From assembly GCA_046350655.1 (NCBI GenBank), contig JAXMAB010000015.1, positions 1-64,000 on the forward strand: DNA of 64,000 nt, written 5' to 3'. Shown one piece after another: positions 9,071-17,123 of the stretch. The stretch is from JAEUHO01 sp046350655. Lineage in GTDB: Bacteria; Planctomycetota; PLA2; JAEUHO01. A program made the position numbers and the translations under genes. A model generated the notes under the pieces. The model was not told the DNA's origin. It saw only the letters and a program-made list of their open reading frames with translations, and ran no database searches. Numbering within the stretch: the stretch's first letter is position 1; each line of letters starts with the position of its first letter.

Positions 9071-9239
9071 GCCCCCCGTGAGACGGACGCCACCCGCGAT
9101 TCCGTACACACGGCCGCCGCGGCTGCCGCCTCGCGAGGGACGCGCTCGGATAGCGCACCGGATCACTCCGAGGTGGCGGGCCGATCGCGGCGGGACCGAC
9201 CCGACCCGCGTGGTGCAATGGGCGCGACGGGAGGTGCCC

Positions 9240-11681
9240 ATGCCCGGACCGACGCCCCTTCCCCCGGCGGCCCTCGCGCCGCGCTGCGACCCCGCGTCGT
9301 TCCCGTTCGAGACGACGGCGGCGCTCGCCGACCTCGACGGCCCCCTCGGCCAGGACCGCGCGGTCGAGGCCCTGCGCCTCGCCATGGGCCTGCGTCACCC
9401 GGGCTACAACGTCTTCGTCGCCGGGCCGCCGCAGTCGGGCCGCCACACGATCGTGCGCGAGCTCCTGGCCGCGCGCGCCGCGACCGAGCCCGTCCCCGAC
9501 GACCTCTGCTACGTCCACGACTTCGCGCTGCCGCACCGCCCGCGCGCGCTGCTGCTGCCGGCCGGCCGCGGCGTGGCGCTCAAGCGCGACGTCGCCGCGC
9601 TCATGGACGACGTGCGCGCGACGATCCCGGCCGCGCTCGAGAGCGACGACCACAAGGCCCGGCGCCGCGCCCTCGCCGAGGAGCTGAAGGCGCGGCACGA
9701 GGAGGACATCGAGGCGATCCGCACCGACGCGAAGGCCCACGGCTTCGCGCTGATGCACTCCCCCATGGGCTTCGCGCTCGCGCCGGTGAAGGACGGCGAC
9801 GTGCTCGCGACCGCCGACTTCGAGAAGCTCCCGGAGGACGAGCGCACGCGCCTCGAGACCGAGATGGTGCGCCTGCAGGACCGCCTCCGCGAGGCCCTCG
9901 ACCGCCTCCCGCAGGTCGAACGGCTCCTGCGCGAGCGCCTGAAGCAGCTCGTCGAGGCGTCGGTGGCCGCGGCGATCGAGCCGCTGTTCCTCGAGGCGAT
10001 GGCCCGCTGGCGCGCCCACCCCGAGGTGGCCGCCTACCTCGACGCGCTCCGCCGCGACGTGCTCGAGCACGCGGCGACGCTCGTCAAGGCGGGCGCCTCG
10101 GCCGGTGACGACGACGGCCCGCTCCCCGACGGGGCCGAGGGCGCGCCCGAGGTCGCCGCGCTGCGCCGGTACCGCGTCCACGTGCTCGTCGACCACACCG
10201 GCGCGACCGGCGCGCCGGTCGTCCACGAGGACCACCCGACCTACGCGAACCTCGTCGGCCGCGTCGAGTACGCCGCGCAGATGGGCGCGCTCGTCACCGA
10301 CTTCAACCTGATCCGGCCCGGCGCGCTGCACCGCGCGCGCGGCGGCTACCTCGTCCTCGACGCGCGCGAGCTGCTCTCGCAGCCCTACGCGTGGGAAGGC
10401 CTCAAGCGCGCGCTGCGGAGCCGGGCGCTGCGCATCGAGTCCCTCGGGCAGATGCTCTCCCTCGTGAGCACGACCTCGCTCGAGCCGGAGCCGGTCCCCC
10501 TCGACGTGAAGGTCGTGCTGGTGGGCGAGCGCGAGGTCTACCACCTCCTCGACGCGCTCGACCCGGACTTCCCCGCGCTCTTCAAGATCGCCGCGGAAGG
10601 GGAGGACGACGTCGCCCGCGCGCCGGGCCGCGACCTCGCGTACGCCCGGCTCGTCGCCACCCTCGCGCGCAGCGCGCGCCTGCGCCCGCTGCGGCGCGAC
10701 GCCGTCGCGGCGGTCCTCGACCGCGCCTGCCGCTGGGCGGGCGACCGCGACCGGCTCTCGACCCAGGTGGGCCCGGTGACCGACCTCCTGCGCGAGGCCG
10801 ACGCCGCCGCGTCGGCCGCCGGCCGCGACGTCGTCGTGGCCGCCGACGTGCGCGCGGCCGTCGCCGCCCAGGAGCGCCGCGACGGCCGCGTCCGCGAGCG
10901 CGTCCTCGACGAGCTCACCAAGGGCACGTTCCTCGTCGACACCGACGGCGCGCGCGTCGGGCAGGTGAACGGCCTCGCCGTCGTCGGCGCGGGCCGCGCG
11001 CCGTTCGGCCGCCCGAGCCGCATCACCGCGAAGGTGCGCCTCGGCAAGGGCGAGGTCGTCGACGTCGAGCGCGAGGTCGAGCTCGGCGGCCCGCTCCACA
11101 GCAAGGGCGTGATGATCCTCGCGGCGTTCCTCGGCGCGCGCTACGCGACCGACCACCCGCTGTCGCTGTCGGCGACGCTCGTCTTCGAGCAGTCCTACGG
11201 CCCCGTGGACGGCGACAGCGCGTCGTCGGCCGAGGCCTACGCGCTCCTCTCCGCGCTCGCGGACGTCCCCCTCTCCCAGGCCTTCGCGATCACCGGCTCG
11301 CTCAACCAGCACGGCGAGGTGCAGGCCGTCGGCGGGCTCAACGAGAAGATCGAGGGGTTCTTCGCGCTGTGCGCCGCGCGCGGGCTCACGGGCGGCCAGG
11401 GCGTGCTCGTCCCCGCCGCGAACGTCCGCCACCTGATGTTGTCCGACGAGGTGGTGGACGCGTGCCGCGCGGGCCGCTTCCGCGTGATCCCGGTCCGCAC
11501 CGTCGACGAGGGGCTCGAGGTGCTGACCGGGCGACCCGCCGGTACGCGAGGCCCGGACGGCGCCTTCCCGCCCGGGAGCGTCAACGCCGCCGTCGAGGCC
11601 CGCTTGCTCGCGCTCGCGCGCCGCCGCCAGGCGCTGGGCGCCGAGGGCGGGGCCCGTCCGTCGAAGGAGGCCGCGCCGTGA
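9240..11681 (+). CDS. Lon-related ATP-dependent protease (AAA_32 / Lon_C type)
   Basis: 813 residues from ATG 9240, which has a good GGGAGGT site. The N-terminal AAA part carries a Walker A-like loop, AGPPQSGRHT, in which the canonical GK(T/S) lysine position is not conserved. A long helical insertion (LKARHEEDIEAIR to LLRERLKQLVEAS) follows. The second half has the sensor region (GALHRARGGYLVLDARELL) and a Lon proteolytic domain with the catalytic serine in GPVDGDSASSAEAYALLSAL and the lysine in GGLNEKIEGFF. These proteins degrade misfolded or regulatory proteins in the cytoplasm. The stop overlaps the start of the universal stress gene by GTGA, so both are probably made together under stress. 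The motif copy at 11545-11555 encodes TRGP near the C-terminus. Confidence 0.88.
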   Translation: MPGPTPLPPAALAPRCDPASFPFETTAALADLDGPLGQDRAVEALRLAMGLRHPGYNVFVAGPPQSGRHTIVRELLAARAATEPVPDDLCYVHDFALPHRPRALLLPAGRGVALKRDVAALMDDVRATIPAALESDDHKARRRALAEELKARHEEDIEAIRTDAKAHGFALMHSPMGFALAPVKDGDVLATADFEKLPEDERTRLETEMVRLQDRLREALDRLPQVERLLRERLKQLVEASVAAAIEPLFLEAMARWRAHPEVAAYLDALRRDVLEHAATLVKAGASAGDDDGPLPDGAEGAPEVAALRRYRVHVLVDHTGATGAPVVHEDHPTYANLVGRVEYAAQMGALVTDFNLIRPGALHRARGGYLVLDARELLSQPYAWEGLKRALRSRALRIESLGQMLSLVSTTSLEPEPVPLDVKVVLVGEREVYHLLDALDPDFPALFKIAAEGEDDVARAPGRDLAYARLVATLARSARLRPLRRDAVAAVLDRACRWAGDRDRLSTQVGPVTDLLREADAAASAAGRDVVVAADVRAAVAAQERRDGRVRERVLDELTKGTFLVDTDGARVGQVNGLAVVGAGRAPFGRPSRITAKVRLGKGEVVDVEREVELGGPLHSKGVMILAAFLGARYATDHPLSLSATLVFEQSYGPVDGDSASSAEAYALLSALADVPLSQAFAITGSLNQHGEVQAVGGLNEKIEGFFALCAARGLTGGQGVLVPAANVRHLMLSDEVVDACRAGRFRVIPVRTVDEGLEVLTGRPAGTRGPDGAFPPGSVNAAVEARLLALARRRQALGAEGGARPSKEAAP

Positions 11682-12535
11682 GCCCCGACCTCCGCCGCGT
11701 GCTCGTCGCGCTCGACGCGTCGGCCAGCAGCCGCGCGGCGCTCGAGGCCGCGGTGCGGTGGGCCCGCCGCGGCGACGGCGAGGTCGTCGCGTTGTTCGTC
11801 GAGGACGAGGACCTCCTCCGGCTCGCGGCGTGGCCGCGGGCGCTCGCGTTCCCCGGCCGGGGCGGCGCGCCGCGGCTCCTCGACCCCGTCGCCATGGGCC
11901 GCGAGCTGCGCGCGGCGGCCGAACGCGCGCGACGGCTCGCCGAGGAGGTCACCGCGCGCACGCGGGTCCACGTCCGCTTCGAGTGGACCCGCGGCCGCGT
12001 CGTCCCGACGATCGTCGCCGCGGCCCGCGAGGCCGAGCTGGTCGTGCTCGGGCGCCGGACGCGGGCCACCGCGCGCGCCACCCTCGGCGCGACGGCCGCC
12101 GCGGTCGCCTCGACGCTGCCGGCGGTCCTGCTCCTCGACGAGGGCGAGGCGCTCGAGCCGCCGGTCGTCGTCGTCGTGGACGGCACCGCGGCCGGACGCG
12201 CGGCGCTCGCGTTCGCGGAGTCGCTCGCGCGCCGTCTCGACCACGGCGACGACCTCGGGCTGCGCGTGTTGCTCGTCCCCGGCGCGGACGGCGGTGATGA
12301 CGCCGCGGCCGAGGCGTCGCTCGCGGCGCTCTCGGCCGGCGGCGGCCGCCCGACGGTCCACCGCGTCCGCCGCCGCGACCCCGTCGCGGTGGCCGCCGCC
12401 GCGCGCTGGCTCGGGGCGCACACGACCGTCCTGCCCCGCTCGTTGACCGCGGGGCCCGACGCCACGACGTGGGTCACGTCGGCGCCGGGCGCCGTCGTCG
12501 TCGTGGACGCGGCCCCGCAGGCCCCTTCGGGCTGA
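11678..12535 (+). CDS. Universal stress protein (UspA family)
   Basis: 285 residues from GTG 11678; the start overlaps the upstream TGA, with AAGGAGG just before it. The first domain is a Usp fold: RRVLVALDASASSRAALEAAVRWARR and VVALFVED, with AELVVLGRR later. The second half (PPVVVVVDGTAAGRAALAFAESLARR) looks like a second, degenerate Usp domain. The G-2x-G-9x-G(S/T) ATP signature is not clear, so nucleotide binding is uncertain. Coupling to a Lon-type protease suggests a stress-response pair; the function of Usp proteins in general is poorly defined. Confidence 0.75.
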   Translation: MSPDLRRVLVALDASASSRAALEAAVRWARRGDGEVVALFVEDEDLLRLAAWPRALAFPGRGGAPRLLDPVAMGRELRAAAERARRLAEEVTARTRVHVRFEWTRGRVVPTIVAAAREAELVVLGRRTRATARATLGATAAAVASTLPAVLLLDEGEALEPPVVVVVDGTAAGRAALAFAESLARRLDHGDDLGLRVLLVPGADGGDDAAAEASLAALSAGGGRPTVHRVRRRDPVAVAAAARWLGAHTTVLPRSLTAGPDATTWVTSAPGAVVVVDAAPQAPSG

Positions 12536-12714
12536 CGCCGGCTCCCCGGGGCCGCGTCGCCTTCACGCCCCCTTCACGGCCGCCCCACGCACGGGCCCTC
12601 CGCCCCCGGAACGGGTCGCTGCAGCGGGTTCGTCGCGCTCTCCGGGGTGTGCCCGCGGGGCGCATCGGGCCGATGGTGGGACCACGGCCACGCGCCGCCT
12701 CCCCGGGGATGCCC

Positions 12715-15039
12715 ATGTCCGCCCAGCCTTCCGCCGAGTCCTCCGACACCGTCCGCGAGTCGCGCGTCGGTCGCTCGCGCCTCGAGTCGCTCCTCCTGTC
12801 CCGCGGCCTCGTCACCACGGTCCGGCTCGCGGCCGTCAGCGGCCGCGTGCTCGGCGCGAAGCGACCCTTCGTCGAGGTCCTGCTCGAGCAGGGCGTCCTC
12901 GACGAGGACACCTTCGTGCGCGCCGTGGCCGCCGAGACGCGGATGGAGCCCCTGCGCGCCGAGGACGTGACGGCCGACCCCGCGGTGCAGCGGCTGATCC
13001 CGAGCGACGTCGCGCAGCGGCACGGGCTGCTCCCGCTGCGGCTCGAGGCCGACGGGACCCTCGTGGTCGCGACGGCCGACCCGTTCCAGATCGACGTGAT
13101 CGACGAGATCCGCGCGCGCACCGGCCACCGCGTCCGCGTGATGCTCGCGCCGCCGACGGCGGTCCGCGACGGCCTGCGCGCGGCGCGCCTCGGCGAGGAG
13201 ACCTTCGACGAGCTGCTCCGCAACGCCGAGACGACGTCGCCCGCCGTCGAGGTCGGCGTCGCGCCGGCGGCCGAGGAGCTCGACGAGGCCGCCCCGCTCA
13301 CGCTCGGCGTCGACGTCGAGTCCGACGAGAGCCCGGTGGTCCGGTTCGTCAACATGCTCCTCGCGGACGCGATCCGCCAGGGCGCGAGCGACGTCCACAT
13401 CGAGCCGGAGCGCGACCGCACGCGGATCCGCTTCCGCATCGACGGCCGCCTCCACGAGATCCGCTCGCTGCCGCGGGCGGTGCGCGCGCCGCTGACGTCG
13501 CGCGTGAAGATCGTCTCGGGCCTCGACATCATGGAGTCGCGCCGCCCGCAGGACGGTCGCGCCACCGTGCGCGTGGACGGCCGCGGCTACGACCTGCGCG
13601 TCTCCACGCTGCCGAGCTTCTTCGGCGAGAAGCTCGTGCTCCGCATCCTCGACGCCCAGGCCCCGACGTTCTCGCTCGACGCGAGCGGCATCGCCGCGCC
13701 GGACCTCGCGCGGTGGCGCGAGCTGTCGCGCCGCCCGAGCGGGATGCTCCTGCTCACCGGGCCTACGGGCTCGGGCAAGACCTCGACGCTCTACGCGTCG
13801 TTGCTCGAGCTGCGCGACGCCGCGACGAACATCGTGGCCATCGAGGACCCCGTCGAGTTCCAGTTCCCCGGCATCGTCCACGTGCCGGTGCGTCCGAACA
13901 TCGGGACGACGTTCGCCACGGCGCTGCGCAGCGTGCTGCGGCAGGACCCCGACGTCGTGCTCGTCGGCGAGATCCGCGACCGCGAGACGGCGGAGGTCGC
14001 GGTCCAGGCCGCGCTGACCGGCCACCTGATGCTCTCGACGCTCCACACGAACGACGCCGTCGGCGCGCTGCTCCGGCTGGCGAACCTCGGCGTCGAGCGC
14101 GACATGCTCGCGAGCGCGGTCCTCGGGATCATGGCCCAGCGGCTCGTCCGCACCGTCTGCCCGCACTGCGCCGAGCCCCACGCCTGGCCCGACGACGTCC
14201 TCACGCTGCTCGGCGCGCCGAAGGGCGTCGACACGTCGCGGATGCGCCGCGGCAAGGGCTGCGTCCGCTGCCGCGGGACCGGCCTGCGCGGTCGCACCGC
14301 GATCGTCGAGCTCGTGCAGACGTCGCCCGCGCTGCGCGCCCTGATCCTCGCGGGCGCCCCCGACGCCGAGATCCGCGCCCAGGTGGCGCGGGACGGCTCG
14401 GTGGGCCTCTCCGCCGCGGGCCTCGCGAAGGTCGTCGACGGCACCACGGTGCCGCAGGAGGTGCTCGCGGTCGCCGGACCGGCCCACGGGACCTGCCCGG
14501 TGCCGGCCTCGGCGCCGCCCGCGACGACGCCCGCGACGAAGGGCCGCCCGTGCCGCACCTGCGGCCAGGCCCTCGACCTCGACTGGCGCCTGTGCCCCCA
14601 TTGCGGGCGCACCCTGACGCCGGGCGAGCACGGCTCGTCGGTCGTCGTCTGCGAGGACGACCCGATCCAGCGCCGCATCGTCGCGGCGACGTTGCGCGGG
14701 CGCTTCGACCGCGTCCTCGAGGCCGGCGACGGCCAGGACGCGCTCGACGTGATCGCGCGCGAGAAGCCCGACCTCCTCGTCGTGGACTACCGCCTGCCGG
14801 GCATGTCGGGCGTCGACGTGATCCGCGCGCTCCGCGGCCAGGTCGAGACGGCGTCCCTGCCCATCGTGATGCTCACGGCCTCCGACCCCGGGGCGCTCGA
14901 GGCCACCGCGCTCGAGGCGGGCGCCGACGACTACCTCACGAAGCCGGTGACCGCGGAGCGTATGCTGGCGCGGGTCAACGCGCTGCTCGCCGCCCACCGG
15001 CGCATCGAGGCCGCGGTCCACGCCGCGAGCCCCTGCTGA
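12715..15039 (+). CDS. GspE/PilB-type ATPase fused to zinc ribbon and receiver domain
   Basis: 774 residues from ATG 12715 (ATG 12709 also possible). Order: N-terminal GspE/PilB domain (SRLESLLLSRGLV), NTPase core with GASDVHIEPE, Walker A GPTGSGKT near 349-356, Walker B DPDVVLVGEIRD, His box LTGHLMLSTLHTNDA and a tetracysteine site (CPHC...CVRCRGTG). It continues with a second zinc ribbon (CRTCGQALDLDWRLCPHCGRTL) and a complete CheY-like receiver: acidic pair EDD, phospho-Asp near 691 in VVDYRLPG, Thr in MLTA and Lys in LTKP. Such ATPases drive pilus or type II secretion assembly. The receiver suggests phosphorylation control of the motor. No pilus genes are adjacent; the type II cluster with its own GspE lies 38 kb away. 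The motif at 14417-14427 may be fortuitous. Confidence 0.88.
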   Translation: MSAQPSAESSDTVRESRVGRSRLESLLLSRGLVTTVRLAAVSGRVLGAKRPFVEVLLEQGVLDEDTFVRAVAAETRMEPLRAEDVTADPAVQRLIPSDVAQRHGLLPLRLEADGTLVVATADPFQIDVIDEIRARTGHRVRVMLAPPTAVRDGLRAARLGEETFDELLRNAETTSPAVEVGVAPAAEELDEAAPLTLGVDVESDESPVVRFVNMLLADAIRQGASDVHIEPERDRTRIRFRIDGRLHEIRSLPRAVRAPLTSRVKIVSGLDIMESRRPQDGRATVRVDGRGYDLRVSTLPSFFGEKLVLRILDAQAPTFSLDASGIAAPDLARWRELSRRPSGMLLLTGPTGSGKTSTLYASLLELRDAATNIVAIEDPVEFQFPGIVHVPVRPNIGTTFATALRSVLRQDPDVVLVGEIRDRETAEVAVQAALTGHLMLSTLHTNDAVGALLRLANLGVERDMLASAVLGIMAQRLVRTVCPHCAEPHAWPDDVLTLLGAPKGVDTSRMRRGKGCVRCRGTGLRGRTAIVELVQTSPALRALILAGAPDAEIRAQVARDGSVGLSAAGLAKVVDGTTVPQEVLAVAGPAHGTCPVPASAPPATTPATKGRPCRTCGQALDLDWRLCPHCGRTLTPGEHGSSVVVCEDDPIQRRIVAATLRGRFDRVLEAGDGQDALDVIAREKPDLLVVDYRLPGMSGVDVIRALRGQVETASLPIVMLTASDPGALEATALEAGADDYLTKPVTAERMLARVNALLAAHRRIEAAVHAASPC

Positions 15040-15065
15040 CCGTCACCGCCGACCGGCGCCGGCGC

Positions 15066-15092
15066 CCGCGGGACCGTCCCCCCCTCCCGCGG
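15066..15092. terminator. Hairpin between convergent genes
   Basis: CCGCGGGA (15066-15073) pairs with TCCCGCGG (15085-15092) around an 11-nt C-rich loop, in the 73-nt gap between the ATPase (+) and the next gene (-). It could serve both strands. No U tract. Confidence 0.4.
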
Positions 15093-15112
15093 CGCGCCGA
15101 CCCGGTCCGGCG

Positions 15113-16442
15113 TCAGCGCCCCGCGTCGGCCGTCTCGAGCGCGCGACGCGCGAGCGCGGCCACGCGGCCGGCCTCGCGGTCGTCGGCGGGGACCGGCGTG
15201 TCGCGCAGGGCCTCGAGCGCGGCGCGCACCGGCACCCGCGCCCGCGCTGCGAGCGCCCGCGGGGCCGCGCTCGCGTACGCGGGCGCCCGCGGGTCGCCGC
15301 GCCCCTCCGCCCGCGCGACCCTCCCGAGCAGTCCGGCCGCGCGCGCCGCCGGCCGGCGCCTCCTCCGCGGCCAGCCGCGCCGCGATCGCCGTCCGCGCCG
15401 CGTCGCGCGCGACGTCGGCCTCGTCCGCGAGCGTGAGCCCGTTCAGCACGACGAGCGCCAGCTCGTCCCCGACGTCGCCGAGGCGGCTCACGGCCGCCGA
15501 CCACGCGACGTGGGCCGGGTCGGCCGCCACCGCGCAGACCCGCAGGTAGGCGTCGGGCGTCGCAGCGTACGACAGGCCGATCGCCGCCGCGGCGCGGACG
15601 TCCGCGGGCCGGTCCGCCGCGTCGAGCAACGCCGCCAGCCGCTCCGCGGGCACGTCCGCGGCCGGGAGCCACGCGCACGCGAGCGCGGCGGCCTTCGCGA
15701 TCGCCGGCGGGGTCGCGCCGACCAGCGCGGCCACGCGGCCGGTCCACGGCGGCGTGCGGCGGTTCGTCGTCGCCCACGCCTCGAGCGCGCGCACGACCTG
15801 GTGCACGTACACGACGCCGGGCGCGGCCCGCGCCGCGCCGCCGAGGTCGACGACCTCCGCGGGCGGCGTGAGCGCCGCGAGCACGACGGCCGGGTCGTAC
15901 GGCGGCGCGTACCGCGACGCGTCCTCCGCGGACGGCCTCGGCTCCTGCGCCTCGAGCAGCCGCAGGACCGACGCGGCGGGCCGTCCCTCGGGCCCCTCCA
16001 CCGCCGACGGGTGCCGCGCGACCCAGTCGAGGAACGCGCCGGGCCGCCGGTCGAGCAGGAACTTCCGCGCGGCGTCGAGCGCGTGCGAGTCCGACGACGT
16101 CAGCCGCCACGTCGCGCACCGGAGCCATCCGGGCGCGTCCGCGACCTGCAGCGCGTCGAGCGCCTCGAGCGTGCGTGTCGTGAGCGCGAGGTGCTCGAGC
16201 AGCTCGAAGTCGTTGCGCTGCGCAAGGAACGCGACCCATGCCGCGACGGGCTCCGGCGCGGCGTGGTACGCGACCCACCGCCCCTCGACGTCCTTCGCCG
16301 CGAAGGCCTCGACCTCGGCGGGCGTCGCCGGCGGGCCGCCGTACGCCGGCGCCGCGGCGCCCGCCGCGAACGTCGCGAACGTCGCGAACGCCGCGACGAC
16401 CCACCCCGCGACCCCGTTCGAGCCCCATCGGACGCGCGTCAC
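15113..16442 (-). CDS. Secreted helical-repeat protein with an apparent frameshift
   Basis: From GTG 16442 the frame encodes a signal-like segment (GWVVAAFATFATFAAGAAAP) and about 340 residues of Ala/Leu-rich helical repeats (LLEHLALTTRTLEALDAL, AAAIGLSYAATPDAYLRVCAVAADPAHVAW). It resembles HEAT repeats but I recognise no family. At about 15330-15360, inside a GGCGGCGCGCGCGG run, the protein-like sequence switches frame. The continuation RAALEALRDTPVPADDREAGRVAALARRALE ends at the TGA at 15113, and the total length is 3n+1. This is either a 1-nt sequencing or assembly error or a recent lesion. The start overlaps the upstream stop by GTGA. Confidence 0.6.
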
Positions 16443-17110
16443 GAGCCCACCTCCTCGCCGTGTTCGTCCACCTGCACGAGGCGCAGCACCTTCGCGTCGC
16501 CGTCGCCGACGCGCACCACGCAGCGCACGCGCACGCGGCCGTCGGCCACGACCTCGAGCGTCGTCGTCCCCTCGGGCACGGCGTCCGACGTCCATGCGAC
16601 GCCGACCGCGCCGTCCGGGGCGCCGACCTCGACGTGCCGCACGCGGCCGTCGGGGTCGATGCGCCGCTCCCGCACGCGGCCCCGCGTCACGACGGCCACC
16701 GGGCCTCGCGGTCCCGTCGCGCGACCGCCGCCCTCGCGGACCCGCAGGCCGACGTCGCGCGCGAGCAGCGCGGTCAACTCCTCCGCCGTGATCCGGTTCC
16801 CGCCGTGGACGGAGAGCGGCCCCGGGGCGCCGTGGACGCGAGGCCCGGTGGCCGACGCGACGACGACCGCGTGGACGCCGTCGTCGTGCGCCTCCACGCG
16901 GGCCTCGATCTCGGCGACGACGCGCTGCGGCTCGGCGTCCTCGCGGAAGGCGAGCGTGCGCCGGTCGAGTCCCAGCGTCGCGGCGTCGCGGGGCGCGGCG
17001 TCGCGCCGCGGCGGCGGCGCGACCGGCCGGCGGGCCGCGGCGAACGCCGCCACGGCCACGAGCCCGGCCCCGAGCAGCACCGCGGTGACGGATCCACGCG
17101 CGAACGTCAT
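16439..17110 (-). CDS. Membrane-anchored hypothetical protein
   Basis: 223 residues from ATG 17110, preceded by a strong GAGGAGGT site. An N-terminal hydrophobic helix (SVTAVLLGAGLVAVAAFAAA) acts as signal or anchor; the rest is a soluble Val/Arg/Asp-rich domain of unknown family. Two dispersed-motif copies occur only 137 nt apart, at 16700-16710 and 16837-16847, encoding TGPRGP and TGPRVH. The upstream sigma-repeat gene ends 13 nt before it and the downstream gene overlaps it by 4 nt, so the three form an operon. Confidence 0.65.
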   Translation of the reverse strand: MTFARGSVTAVLLGAGLVAVAAFAAARRPVAPPPRRDAAPRDAATLGLDRRTLAFREDAEPQRVVAEIEARVEAHDDGVHAVVVASATGPRVHGAPGPLSVHGGNRITAEELTALLARDVGLRVREGGGRATGPRGPVAVVTRGRVRERRIDPDGRVRHVEVGAPDGAVGVAWTSDAVPEGTTTLEVVADGRVRVRCVVRVGDGDAKVLRLVQVDEHGEEVGS

Positions 17111-17123
17111 CGGACCTCCTCGG

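Noticed and set aside
3637..9081. Very long open frames antisense to the macroglobulin and other genes
   Set aside because: High GC removes stop codons; the products are Arg/Gly/Ala/Pro-rich with no domains and lie opposite clear genes.
14417..14427. Motif copy in the ATPase gene as a true member
   Set aside because: The 11-mer matches but flanks do not follow the extended consensus and AAGLAK uses normal codons; it may be chance. Kept in the count but not used as evidence.
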